From: Clostridium sp. CAG:914 | GTDB taxonomy: Bacteria > Bacillota_I > Bacilli_A > RF39 > UBA660 | DNA length: 64,000 nt | Direction of reading: 5' to 3' | NCBI GenBank assembly: GCA_000437895.1 | Contig: FR902161.1 | Location: 34,249 to 98,248 of the forward strand | Shown: positions 7,727 to 17,637 of the stretch, piece by piece | How the letters are laid out: each line of letters begins with the position of its first letter | Numbering within the stretch: the stretch's first letter is position 1 | The notes under the pieces: generated by a model | What the model was told of the DNA's origin: nothing | The model's database searches: none | What the model saw: the letters and a program-made list of their open reading frames with translations, nothing else | Program-made: the position numbers and the translations under genes

Positions 7727-8224
7727 CTAATCTGTTAAACCTTTAATATATTTAACAAATATTTTTTTATTATCTAAATCTATTTTTTCTATTATATCAA
7801 AATTATATGGTATTAGTATTCTTTTGCCATTATTTTCTACAACGAGTGTTTCATATTTACTTGAATACTTTTCTATTTTTTTTAAAGTACCAAGACTTTT
7901 ATTTTGTGTAATTACTTCTAATCCAATTAAATCTTCATTTAAGTATTGATTAGAATTTAATTCTAAATCTTCTTTATTAATAAAAACATATTCACCTTTA
8001 TACTTTAGTACTTCATTTATATTATTATAATTATTAAATGTTACCATATCAAATTGTTTATGTGGTCTATATGTATTTATTATTTCTTTTTCTTTAGTAT
8101 GTCCAATATATAGTGGAAAACCTTTTTTAAATATTTTATCTTTATATTTAAAGTCAGATAAGATTCTTAGTTCTCCTTTAATTCCATGGGTATTTACTAT
8201 TTTTCCAATAATTATATATTTCAT
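7727..8224 (-). CDS. rimM: 16S rRNA processing / 30S maturation factor RimM
   Basis: 165 residues with the N-terminal RimM beta-barrel (I-G-K-I-V-N-T-H-G-I-K-G-E-L-R) and a C-terminal PRC-barrel (D-L-I-G-L-E-V... I-L-I-P). It helps late assembly of the 30S head. Its start overlaps the stop of the upstream SpoU-family methylase gene by 4 bp, so the three genes are translationally coupled. The usual upstream partner rpsP is not here. Confidence 0.93.
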   Translation of the reverse strand: MKYIIIGKIVNTHGIKGELRILSDFKYKDKIFKKGFPLYIGHTKEKEIINTYRPHKQFDMVTFNNYNNINEVLKYKGEYVFINKEDLELNSNQYLNEDLIGLEVITQNKSLGTLKKIEKYSSKYETLVVENNGKRILIPYNFDIIEKIDLDNKKIFVKYIKGLTD

Positions 8225-8949
8225 TTGTTATACACCTCATATAGAAGAATAGAAGTTGCTACACTTACATTTAAACTTTCACATTTTGATGACATTTTTA
8301 TATATATATTATCATCACATAGTGACTCTATTTCTTTACTTACTCCTTGTCCTTCATTTCCTAATACTAAAGCAAATTTCTCTGGTAGGGTTATTTCTTT
8401 GATATTTTTACCATTTCTTACATTAGTTCCAAAAATAGTGTAATTTTTAGTTTTTATTTCATTTATAAACTCTTTTAGTTCTAGTGTGATAATATTAGTA
8501 TAAAATATCATTCCTTGTGTAGAACGTATAACTTTAGGATTATATATATCAACGGTATTTGGACTCAATACAATTGTATCTATATCAAATGCTACACTAC
8601 TACGAATAATAGTACCTAAATTACCTGGATCTTGAATATTGTCAAGGATAAGTATTTTATTTCCTATTGGTAATGGTGTATTCTTTTTGACAATACCTAT
8701 AATTTTATTAGGAGTATCTAATTCAGTTAACTTTTTCATTACTTCTTTTGTTACATATATTTTTTCTATATCATAGTTACATATGGTATCTTCAAGTAAT
8801 ATTATTTTTGTTAGAATATTATTTTTATATGCTTCTTCTACAAGATGTTCTCCTTCAGCAAGATAAGTATTAGTTAAATCACGGTATTTTTTGTTTTTTA
8901 ATTTAGATATTTCTTTTATTGTTGGATTATTTAAAGAAGTAATTATCAT
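8221..8949 (-). CDS. TrmH/SpoU-family RNA 2'-O-methyltransferase
   Basis: 242 residues. An N-terminal substrate-binding domain (L-A-E-G-E-H-L-V-E-E-A) precedes the SPOUT catalytic domain with motif 1 D-N-I-Q-D-P-G-N-L-G-T-I-I-R, motif 2 L-V-L-G-N-E-G-Q-G-V and motif 3 S-L-N-V-S-V-A-T-S-I-L-L-Y-E. It methylates a ribose in rRNA or tRNA; the target cannot be told (RlmB-like or YsgA-like). First gene of the run that continues with rimM and trmD. Confidence 0.9.
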   Translation of the reverse strand: MIITSLNNPTIKEISKLKNKKYRDLTNTYLAEGEHLVEEAYKNNILTKIILLEDTICNYDIEKIYVTKEVMKKLTELDTPNKIIGIVKKNTPLPIGNKILILDNIQDPGNLGTIIRSSVAFDIDTIVLSPNTVDIYNPKVIRSTQGMIFYTNIITLELKEFINEIKTKNYTIFGTNVRNGKNIKEITLPEKFALVLGNEGQGVSKEIESLCDDNIYIKMSSKCESLNVSVATSILLYEVYNK

Positions 8950-9031
8950 TGTACCAGTCCTCTCAATTTGTCATTTCTAATTAAATTATAAGATAAATAA
9001 GGTTAATTGACAAGTTTTTGATAAAAAAATG

Positions 9032-9583
9032 TTATAATTTGTATTCATCTATATTATATTTATAAATTGTTGCATTTTTAGGATTAAAAGATAGAAAATC
9101 TGTTTTGTTATTATAACCAATAATATTGTAATGGAGTGCTTTTATAAAACTACCATGTGTTACTATTAGTATTGTCTTATTAGGATATTTATTTTTTAAT
9201 TTATCTAGAAAATTTTTAGCTCTATCTAGACAATCTTTAATACTTTCTATATTACACTCATGATAATTTAATTCATAATCCCATAATTTTATAATTAGAT
9301 TATTGTCAACTTTTGTTCCTTCATATATTCCAAAATCTCTTTCTATTAAATCTTTAGTATATATTATTTTCTTTTTTCCATTTGTAATGATTTTGGCGGT
9401 TTCTCTAGTTCTTTTTAATGGTGATGATAGGCATATATCTATTTTAGTAGTGTCTATTATTTTAGATAGTTTTTTTGATTCTTTTATTCCTTCTATACTT
9501 AGTGGGATATCTGTCTTACCTTGTATTAAATGTTCAGTATTCCAACGAGTGTGTCCATGTCTTACTAATAATAATGTTTACAT
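9032..9583 (-). pseudogene. Histidine phosphatase (phosphoglycerate-mutase-like) gene with a stop at codon 2
   Basis: An uninterrupted 183-codon frame encodes a histidine phosphatase: L-L-L-V-R-H-G-H-T-R-W-N with the catalytic His, S-S-P-L-K-R-T-R-E-T-A, the acid E-R-D-F-G-I-Y-E-G, and I-V-T-H-G-S-F-I-K. AAGGAG (9593-9588) precedes ATG (9583-9581) by 4 nt, but the next codon is TAA (9580-9578), where an AAA Lys codon would give the normal start. No other ATG, GTG or TTG start is seen in frame before the catalytic motif. Either a fresh nonsense mutation, a sequencing error, or an unusual start. Lies alone between two operons. Confidence 0.8.
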
Positions 9584-9693
9584 AAATCTCCTTAATAATT
9601 TTATTTAATTACATTATATACTAAAAAGATTTTTTTTAATTTATTTTTTTATAAATATAATATATAATTAAATTAAGTTAGGAGTAGAGATAA

Positions 9694-11154
9694 ATGAAAA
9701 TTGGTTTTGATAGTAAAAAATATTTAAAGTTACAAAGAGATAAAATTAGGGAAAAAATTAAAATGTTTGATAAGTTATACTTAGAGTTTGGTGGTAAATT
9801 GGTAGATGACTATCATGCTGCTCGTGTTTTGCCTGGTTTTATGCCTGATATTAAAATTAAATTATTGCAAGAATTAAAAGATGAAGCTGAGGTTATATTG
9901 TGTATTAATGCTAATGATATAGAGAGAAATAAAATTAGAGCTGATAGAATTATTTCGTATGATATGGAAGTTTTTAGATTAATAGAATTTCTAAGAGGCG
10001 TTGGTATTACTATTAATAATGTTGTTATTACTTTGTTTAATAATCAACAAGGGGTTAATCAATTTATAAATAAGTTAAATGATTATAATGTTACTTCATA
10101 TATACATACTTTTACTAAAGGTTATCCTACTGATGTAGACACTATTGTTTCTGAGGAAGGATATGGTGCAAATCCTTATGTAAAGACTTCTAAGCCATTA
10201 GTGGTAGTGTCAGCGCCAGGGGCTTGTTCAGGTAAATTAGCTACTTCGTTGTCACAATTATATCATGAATATAAAAACGGAGTAAAAGCAGGTTATGCTA
10301 AATTTGAAACTTTTCCTGTTTGGGATTTACCTTTAAAGCATCCGGTGAATATAGCTTATGAAGCTGCTACGGCAGATATAAATGATAAAAATATGATAGA
10401 TTATTTTCATTTAGAAAAATATGGTGTTACAGCTGTTAATTATAATAGAGATTTGGAAATATTTCCTGTTTTAAAAGAAATATTATTTAAAATAACTAAT
10501 GAAAATGTTTATTACTCTCCTACTGATATGGGAGTTAATGTTATTGGTAAATGTATAGTAGATAATGATGTTATTGTTGAGGCTTCTAAAGATGAAATAA
10601 TTAGAAGATATTATAAAGCTATGGTTGATTTTAAGAAGGGGCTTGTTGATAAAGAAGTTCCTAATAGGATTAAGATACTAATGAATGAATTAGGTATTAG
10701 TGAAAATGATCGTATTGTAGCTACTAAAGCTTTGGAAAAGAAGAAGTCATCTGGTAAGCCTTCGGCTTGTATTTGTATTGGTAAAAAATATATTACTGGA
10801 AGACAAACTACTCTTCTTACTCCAATTAGTAGTACTATTATAAATGCTATTAAATATTCGACAAAAATACCAGATGATGTTGACTTGTTATCTCCTAAAA
10901 TATTAGAGCCTATTTTAAAATTAAAAGATAAGACACTAAATTTTAAAGAATATACTTTAAATCTTAATGAGGTTTTATTAGCACTTAGTATTTGTTCAGT
11001 TACTAATCCAATTATTACTAAGTCTTTAGATAATTTATCAAAACTTAACGGTTGTCAATTACATGCTACCTATATAATTCCCGATATTGAACTTCAAATA
11101 CTTAATAATCTTGGTATAAATTCTACGTGTGATCCTGAAGCAAATATAAAATAA
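9694..11154 (+). CDS. DUF1846 family protein
   Basis: 486 residues, the usual length for the DUF1846 family of Bacillota, which has a P-loop-like N-terminal domain and an uncharacterised enzymatic core. Family phrases: K-I-G-F-D-S-K-K-Y-L at the N-terminus, D-D-Y-H-A-A-R-V-L-P-G-F, V-S-A-P-G-A-C-S-G-K-L-A-T (about residues 173-185, nucleotide-loop-like) and T-D-M-G-V-N. Cytoplasmic, role unknown. SD AGGAG lies upstream of ATG. Its last 19 bases form one arm of the long terminator palindrome. Confidence 0.9.
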   Translation: MKIGFDSKKYLKLQRDKIREKIKMFDKLYLEFGGKLVDDYHAARVLPGFMPDIKIKLLQELKDEAEVILCINANDIERNKIRADRIISYDMEVFRLIEFLRGVGITINNVVITLFNNQQGVNQFINKLNDYNVTSYIHTFTKGYPTDVDTIVSEEGYGANPYVKTSKPLVVVSAPGACSGKLATSLSQLYHEYKNGVKAGYAKFETFPVWDLPLKHPVNIAYEAATADINDKNMIDYFHLEKYGVTAVNYNRDLEIFPVLKEILFKITNENVYYSPTDMGVNVIGKCIVDNDVIVEASKDEIIRRYYKAMVDFKKGLVDKEVPNRIKILMNELGISENDRIVATKALEKKKSSGKPSACICIGKKYITGRQTTLLTPISSTIINAIKYSTKIPDDVDLLSPKILEPILKLKDKTLNFKEYTLNLNEVLLALSICSVTNPIITKSLDNLSKLNGCQLHATYIIPDIELQILNNLGINSTCDPEANIK

Positions 11155-11186
11155 CACTTTGATAGTGTTATTTTATATTTGCTTCA
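11136..11186. terminator. Long bidirectional terminator palindrome
   Basis: Perfect 23-bp inverted repeat (11136-11158 with 11164-11186) around the loop TTGAT. It overlaps the DUF1846 stop codon and faces the DUF4143 gene. Its core ATAACACT-TTGAT-AGTGTTAT recurs at 12668-12698. Confidence 0.85.
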
Positions 11187-11224
11187 TATTTATTACTTTT
11201 AACATTGTTTCTTTGATATATTTA

Positions 11225-12424
11225 TTATTTTTCTAATAGCCAATCTATTATATTTTTATGAATAATCCCATCTCTGCTATAATTGATTTTATCCATTGTT
11301 ATAACGTATTTAGGGAAATTATCTGCTACATTTTTATATGCACCAAATTCTCTTTCTACTACTTCATCACTTGATAAATAATCTGCCACTTGTATATAAA
11401 ATCTATCTCCAAAATCGTCTACAACAAAATCAATTTCTCCGTTATCTGTTTTTCCTATATAAACATCATATCCTCTAGCTATCAATTCATTGTATACGAT
11501 ATTTTCAAGTCTGCCTCCTACTTTTTTTTCAATTGGAGAACTTTTTAGTTGTAATAATCCTAAATCTACTACATAATATTTTTCAAGCAATGTCATAACT
11601 GATTTTCCTCTTATGTTATATCTGCTAGTTTTACTCGCTATCATTGAATTATTTATATATTCAATATAATTTAAAACTGTATCTACACTTGTTATAACAT
11701 TATCATTTTTTAAAAATTTTGTTATTGAGTTTGCAGATATTACACCACCTATATTTTCCATCATAAATTGAATTACTCTATTTAAAAGGTTAACATCTTT
11801 TATATTGTTTCTTTCAACAATATCTTTTAAAATAACTGTATTATATAAATCTCTTAAGTACATTTTTCTTTCTTGAATACTTGTAGAATTATATATTTGA
11901 GGCATCCCCCCCCATTCTACATATTCTAAAAAAGCTTCATCTTTATCTTTAATTATTCCTTGACTATTTTGAAGTTCTAAATATTCTGAAAATGTAAATG
12001 GCATCATTTTTATATTAATATATCTGCCCGCTAGATGTGTTGATAAATCTCCAGAAAGAACTTTACTATTTGATCCTGTTATAAATATGCTAACATTCAT
12101 TGTTACTCTAAATGAGTTTATTACTTTTTCAAAATCTTCGACATTTTGTATCTCATCAAATAATAAATAGTATTTATCATTATCTTTAATTTTATCTTTT
12201 ATATATTTATTAAATTCTTTAGGTTTAGTATAATCTGTATAATCATAGTCCTCAAAATTAATATATATAATATGATCTTTATTAATTCCTTTTTCTTTTA
12301 ATTCATCTATTATTTGCATCATTAATACTGATTTTCCTGAACGTCTAACTCCCACTATTATTTTTATAAGTTCGCTATCGTATGAGTCTCTTATTTTTTT
12401 TAAATACATTTCACGTTTTATCAT
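11225..12424 (-). CDS. AAA-type ATPase with DUF4143 domain
   Basis: 399 residues. Walker A is G-V-R-R-S-G-K-S (about residues 25-32); L-L-F-D-E-I-Q-N is Walker B; I-T-G-S-N-S-K is sensor-like. The C-terminal DUF4143 region holds G-E-I-D-F-V-V-D...Y-I-Q-V, a nuclease-fold-like strand pattern seen in this family. Function is unclear; such genes are frequent, patchily distributed and often regarded as accessory. A G8 tract (11906-11913 on the opposite strand) encodes the W-G-G-M-P motif and could slip. The gene sits alone between two copies of the same terminator hairpin, suggesting insertion as a cassette. Confidence 0.88.
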   Translation of the reverse strand: MIKREMYLKKIRDSYDSELIKIIVGVRRSGKSVLMMQIIDELKEKGINKDHIIYINFEDYDYTDYTKPKEFNKYIKDKIKDNDKYYLLFDEIQNVEDFEKVINSFRVTMNVSIFITGSNSKVLSGDLSTHLAGRYINIKMMPFTFSEYLELQNSQGIIKDKDEAFLEYVEWGGMPQIYNSTSIQERKMYLRDLYNTVILKDIVERNNIKDVNLLNRVIQFMMENIGGVISANSITKFLKNDNVITSVDTVLNYIEYINNSMIASKTSRYNIRGKSVMTLLEKYYVVDLGLLQLKSSPIEKKVGGRLENIVYNELIARGYDVYIGKTDNGEIDFVVDDFGDRFYIQVADYLSSDEVVEREFGAYKNVADNFPKYVITMDKINYSRDGIIHKNIIDWLLEK

Positions 12425-12667
12425 AACTTTTCTTTCCTTTCTATTATTTGAATATATTTTATCATTTTATTTTTATTTTGTCAAATAGTTTCGAGTATAC
12501 TCTAAACTTCTCTGTATTTTTAAAAAGCTTAGACTTGTTATTATTTCTGTTTCTCTTATTTTTTTGATAGCTAGATATGGTGAAAAGGCAAATAATTACT
12601 AAAACTAATTTACTCTTTTTAATTGCTGATAATTCTTATCTAATTACAAAATACTTGCCATCACTAT

Positions 12668-12698
12668 GAAAAATAACACTTTGATAGTGTTATTTTTC
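12668..12698. terminator. Terminator, second copy of the TTGAT-loop hairpin
   Basis: 13-bp perfect stem (12668-12680 with 12686-12698) and loop TTGAT; the central 21 bp are identical to those at 11136-11186. It overlaps the lon stop codon and ends the minus-strand lon transcript. The 12425-12667 stretch upstream holds only A+T-rich sequence without a recognisable gene. Confidence 0.8.
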
Positions 12699-14972
12699 TT
12701 GGAATAAATCATTATATATTTCTATATAATCATCAACATATTTAATTTTTAATTTGGATGTTATACTTTTATCTATTTCCATTACTTCTTCTTTATTATC
12801 TAATGGAACATAAACTGTTTTTATATTACTTATTGTAGCAGTTATTAGTTTTTCTTTTAATCCTCCCACTGGTAATATTTTACCTCTTAAAGTTATTTCT
12901 CCAGTCATACTTACAGTATTAGGTATAGTCATCTTTTTTAAAGTACTAATTAAAGATGTAACTATGGAAACTCCAGCTGATGGTCCATCTTTAGGAATAC
13001 TTCCTTCTTCAAAATGAATATGAAAATTATTAGTAAATAGACTATAATCAATATTAAATATTTCACTATTTTCTTTTATATAGCTTAGGGCAATGGTGGT
13101 ACTTTCTTTCATGACATTTCCTATTTGTCCCGTTATTTCTATATTACCATTTCCTTTGTAGTAGACAGATGTGGTTTTTAAAACTAATCCACCATATGGG
13201 GTATAAGCTAATGTATTGACTATACCTGGTTTAGCACATTTATTATTATATAAATATTTATATTTATAGTTACCTAAGTACTTTTTTATATCTTCTATTT
13301 CATTACCATCATATGAGTATGTAATGTGTTTTCTATAAATATTTGTTATACATCTATTTAGTTCTCTAATACCAGCTTCTTTTGTGTAATATATAATTAT
13401 TTCTTTAATTACTTTATCTGAGAATGTTAAATTCAAATTATATTCTTTATTTAGTGATGGAATAATATATTCTTCTGCAATACTTTCTTTTTCTTCGATA
13501 GTATAACTATTTAATTCTATGATTTCTAATCTGTCTTTTATTTCAGTTGGAATGGATGATAGATCATTTGCTGTTAATATGAACATTACTTTTGATAAAT
13601 CAAATTCTTCTTCAATATAATTATCTACAAATCTGTTATTTTGTTCTTTATCTAATATATCTAATAGAGATGCTATTGGATTTGATTTATTATTTGAATT
13701 CATTTTATCTATTTCATCTATTAAAAATACTGGATTATTAGATTTAACTTTCTTTAATCCTTGAATAATTTTTCCTGGATATGATCCTATGTATGTTTTT
13801 CTATGACCAATTATCTCACTTACATCATCTAAGCCCCCCACACTTATTTTAACAAAATTTTTATTTAAGGCATTAGCAATTGATTTAGCCATTGTTGTTT
13901 TTCCTACTCCAGGAGGACCTACAAAGCAAATTATAGATTGGTCTTTATCACATATATCTTTAGTAGCTATATATTCTATAATTCTTTCTTTTATTTCATT
14001 TAATCCATAATGACTATTATCTAAAACATTTTTTATTTTAGAAATATCTTTATTGTCTTCTGTAGATATTTCCCAGGGTAGTGACATTAGGCATTCTATG
14101 TAATTTCTAATTATTCCTACTTCTGGTGAATTATCAGAGAGCATTTCATATTTTTCTATTTCTTTTTGAATTCTTTCTTTTATTTTTTCTGGTGCTTGTA
14201 GAGACAATAATTTTTGTTTTATCTCTTTTATATCATTTTCTTTTAAGTTATCTTCTTCTAGTTCTTCTTTTATTAATCTTATTTTTTCTCTTAATATATA
14301 ATTTCTTTGTTCTATATCTATTTTTGATTTTAGTGTTGTTTCTATTTCATCTTCTATTTTAACAGTTTCTATCTCTTTATGTAGGTCTTCAATAGTTAAT
14401 TTTAATCTATTCATAGGATTAGTCATTTCAATATATTTTAATTTATCATGATAATCTATTGGTAGTTCAAAGGCTATAATATCTGATAATCTTCCTATGT
14501 TATTTATTCCATTAATTCTTCCTAATACATTATTAGATATATATGGTGATATTTCTATATATTCATTTAAATCTTTTAATAGAATTCTTTTTAAGGCTGT
14601 TGCTTCCATTTCATCAAAATCATATTCTTTAGTACTTACAACATATGAATATAAATTATTATCATTATCTTCAACATAGTTTAAAACTTCTACCCTATCT
14701 ATACCTATTAAAACTAGTCTAACTAATCCATTTGGTAGTTCTATTTTTGATTTTATTTTAGCTAAAATAGCTATTTTGGGTAGATGTCTTATACTTGGTT
14801 TTTCTTCAACAAAATCAGGGACATTGACACAAAGGATGTAATTTTCATGATTTTGTTCACTTATATTTAATACTTTTTTATCTTCTCCTTTAGATATTTC
14901 TATTCTAATTTCGTTAAAAGGAAGTAAAATTAATTCTTTTAACAAGAGTACTGGTAAATTAGTTTCAATCAT
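12690..14972 (-). CDS. lon: ATP-dependent protease Lon
   Basis: 760 residues in the family order: N-terminal substrate-binding LON domain (1-190), coiled coil (190-250), AAA+ module with Walker A G-P-P-G-V-G-K-T (about residue 350) and Walker B V-F-L-I-D-E-I-D-K-M, and C-terminal protease with catalytic Ser in P-K-D-G-P-S-A-G and Lys in G-G-L-K-E-K. It degrades misfolded and regulatory proteins in the cytosol. Monocistronic, with a palindrome of unknown role in its upstream region (14999-15046). Confidence 0.95.
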   Translation of the reverse strand: MIETNLPVLLLKELILLPFNEIRIEISKGEDKKVLNISEQNHENYILCVNVPDFVEEKPSIRHLPKIAILAKIKSKIELPNGLVRLVLIGIDRVEVLNYVEDNDNNLYSYVVSTKEYDFDEMEATALKRILLKDLNEYIEISPYISNNVLGRINGINNIGRLSDIIAFELPIDYHDKLKYIEMTNPMNRLKLTIEDLHKEIETVKIEDEIETTLKSKIDIEQRNYILREKIRLIKEELEEDNLKENDIKEIKQKLLSLQAPEKIKERIQKEIEKYEMLSDNSPEVGIIRNYIECLMSLPWEISTEDNKDISKIKNVLDNSHYGLNEIKERIIEYIATKDICDKDQSIICFVGPPGVGKTTMAKSIANALNKNFVKISVGGLDDVSEIIGHRKTYIGSYPGKIIQGLKKVKSNNPVFLIDEIDKMNSNNKSNPIASLLDILDKEQNNRFVDNYIEEEFDLSKVMFILTANDLSSIPTEIKDRLEIIELNSYTIEEKESIAEEYIIPSLNKEYNLNLTFSDKVIKEIIIYYTKEAGIRELNRCITNIYRKHITYSYDGNEIEDIKKYLGNYKYKYLYNNKCAKPGIVNTLAYTPYGGLVLKTTSVYYKGNGNIEITGQIGNVMKESTTIALSYIKENSEIFNIDYSLFTNNFHIHFEEGSIPKDGPSAGVSIVTSLISTLKKMTIPNTVSMTGEITLRGKILPVGGLKEKLITATISNIKTVYVPLDNKEEVMEIDKSITSKLKIKYVDDYIEIYNDLFQEK

Positions 14973-14998
14973 AGAACAACCTACTTTCTTTAAAAAAA

Positions 14999-15046
14999 TG
15001 ATTAGTTTATTACTATAACTATATATATAATAATAAAGCTAATCAC
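14999..15046 (-). promoter_or_regulatory. Palindrome upstream of lon
   Basis: TGATTAGTTTATTA (14999-15012) is mirrored by TAATAAAGCTAATCA (15032-15046) with one bulged base; the centre is pure A+T. It does not match CtsR or CIRCE operators. It could be a regulator site or an RNA hairpin in the lon leader. Confidence 0.4.
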
Positions 15047-15140
15047 TTCCTTTTCTTGACTTAATATTCTAGCATAAGAACATTTTATATCAAGTTATTT
15101 TACACATTTTTTACAAGAAAATAAATGGTAATTTTTGAGA

Positions 15141-15166
15141 TAAAAAGACTACTAATTTTTGTAGTC
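15141..15166 (-). terminator. Terminator after the SEDS gene
   Basis: GACTAC (15147-15152) pairs with GTAGTC (15161-15166), followed on the minus strand by TTTTTA. Confidence 0.7.
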
Positions 15167-16329
15167 TAAGTAGATATTCTTTTTTTCTTTGAATGGGTTG
15201 TTTTGTTATTGTGTTTATATGTTTCATAGTTTACTCTTTGTATTAATCCCATAGCGAAGAAAATCGTTAAGGTATATGATCCTCCATATGATAGGAATGG
15301 TAGTGGAACTCCAGTTAATGGTGCTAACCCCATAACACCCAATAGATTAATTACAATATGTAAGAAGAAATATGATGTTACGCCTATTCCTATTATAGAA
15401 TTACTTAGGGTTTGTGCATTTTTGGTTATTTTTATCATTCTGTATAGCATATATAGATATATTAATATTATTATTATGCCAACGATTAATCCCCATTCTT
15501 CTACGATTATTGGATATATGAAATCGGTATGTGCTTCTGGTAAATACAAGTATTTTTGAGTACTTTCACCAATTCCTTTTCCTTTTAATCCACCATTTTT
15601 AAAAGCAATTAAACTGTTACATAGTTGATATCCAGAATCTTCAGAATATCTTTCACATGGACGTAAGAAGTTTAATCTTTCTTTTTGATAGTCTTTTAGA
15701 AATGAAAAATTTGTAAGTACTGCAAAAAAAGCAAAGGCTGTTCCTCCAATAAGGAGTATTCTGGTAACTATTTTTCTTTGACCTTTTCTAACAGGTATAA
15801 CATAATATATGATTAATGATATTAAGGCAATTATGCTGGCAGTTCCTAAGTCTGGTTGCATAGCTACCAATAAAAAGACTATTATACATAGCATCATTGG
15901 TTTTAATATTGTTATTTGGTCATCTAAGTGATCTTTATTTTTTTCATAGTAATTGGCTAGAAATAGAATTAGAAATGGTTTAATAAACTCACTTGGTTGT
16001 AATGATATTGGTCCTATATAATACCAACTTTTGGCTGTTGGGTTAAATTTATCCCCTATTATTAATAGCAAAAATAATGATATAGTTATAAGTATTGTTA
16101 CTGTAAATGATGTTTTTTTGAATACTTTTGTGGGAAAATACAAAGTTATTAAAAAGGCTATTAATCCACATAAAACAAATATTCCTTGTCTAATTAAGTA
16201 GTAATTAATACTTTTGTTATATCTCATATATGATGCCATTGATGAAGCACTTAGTATCATAATCATACCAAAAATGGTTAATGCTATCATTATAAATAAA
16301 AGTTGTTTATCTAATTTAGTACTTTTCAT
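15166..16329 (-). CDS. SEDS-family peptidoglycan polymerase (FtsW/RodA/SpoVE)
   Basis: 387-residue polytopic membrane protein with about ten helices. SEDS marks: L-Q-P-S-E-F-I-K-P, A-M-Q-P-D-L-G-T-A containing the catalytic Asp, Y-L-P-E-A-H-T-D-F-I-Y in the large outer loop, and G-V-P-L-P-F-L-S-Y-G-G-S. It polymerises lipid II into glycan together with a class B penicillin-binding protein. The N-S-L-I-A-F-K-N-G-G-L-K-G-K-G-I-G-E-S segment looks closer to FtsW/SpoVE than RodA, but I do not assign the paralogue. SD GAGGG precedes ATG. Confidence 0.88.
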   Translation of the reverse strand: MKSTKLDKQLLFIMIALTIFGMIMILSASSMASYMRYNKSINYYLIRQGIFVLCGLIAFLITLYFPTKVFKKTSFTVTILITISLFLLLIIGDKFNPTAKSWYYIGPISLQPSEFIKPFLILFLANYYEKNKDHLDDQITILKPMMLCIIVFLLVAMQPDLGTASIIALISLIIYYVIPVRKGQRKIVTRILLIGGTAFAFFAVLTNFSFLKDYQKERLNFLRPCERYSEDSGYQLCNSLIAFKNGGLKGKGIGESTQKYLYLPEAHTDFIYPIIVEEWGLIVGIIIILIYLYMLYRMIKITKNAQTLSNSIIGIGVTSYFFLHIVINLLGVMGLAPLTGVPLPFLSYGGSYTLTIFFAMGLIQRVNYETYKHNNKTTHSKKKRIST

Positions 16330-16400
16330 TTATATCCCTCTATTATAATAATAACACATGATAATTAATTATTTTATCTTTTTTTATAACTTTACATTAT

Positions 16401-17585
<1,185 letters not shown>

Positions 17586-17605
17586 TTATTTTAACCAAAC
17601 TATAT

Positions 17606-17629
17606 AAAAAAAGCCACAGTATGTGACTT
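17606..17629 (-). terminator. Terminator after the YfcC-like carrier gene
   Basis: AAGCCACA (17611-17618) pairs with TGTGACTT (17622-17629) with one G-U pair as RNA, followed on the minus strand by a T run. Confidence 0.65.
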
Positions 17630-17637
17630 AATTTTTC

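Noticed and set aside
9007..9038. Plus-strand TTGACA...TATAAT at the end of the phosphatase pseudogene
   Set aside because: Spacing is 20 nt and it would only give an antisense transcript; not enough to call a promoter.
10857..10863. Perfect 0A-box 7-mer TTCGACA inside the DUF1846 gene
   Set aside because: Lies within coding sequence with no promoter next to it; expected by chance.
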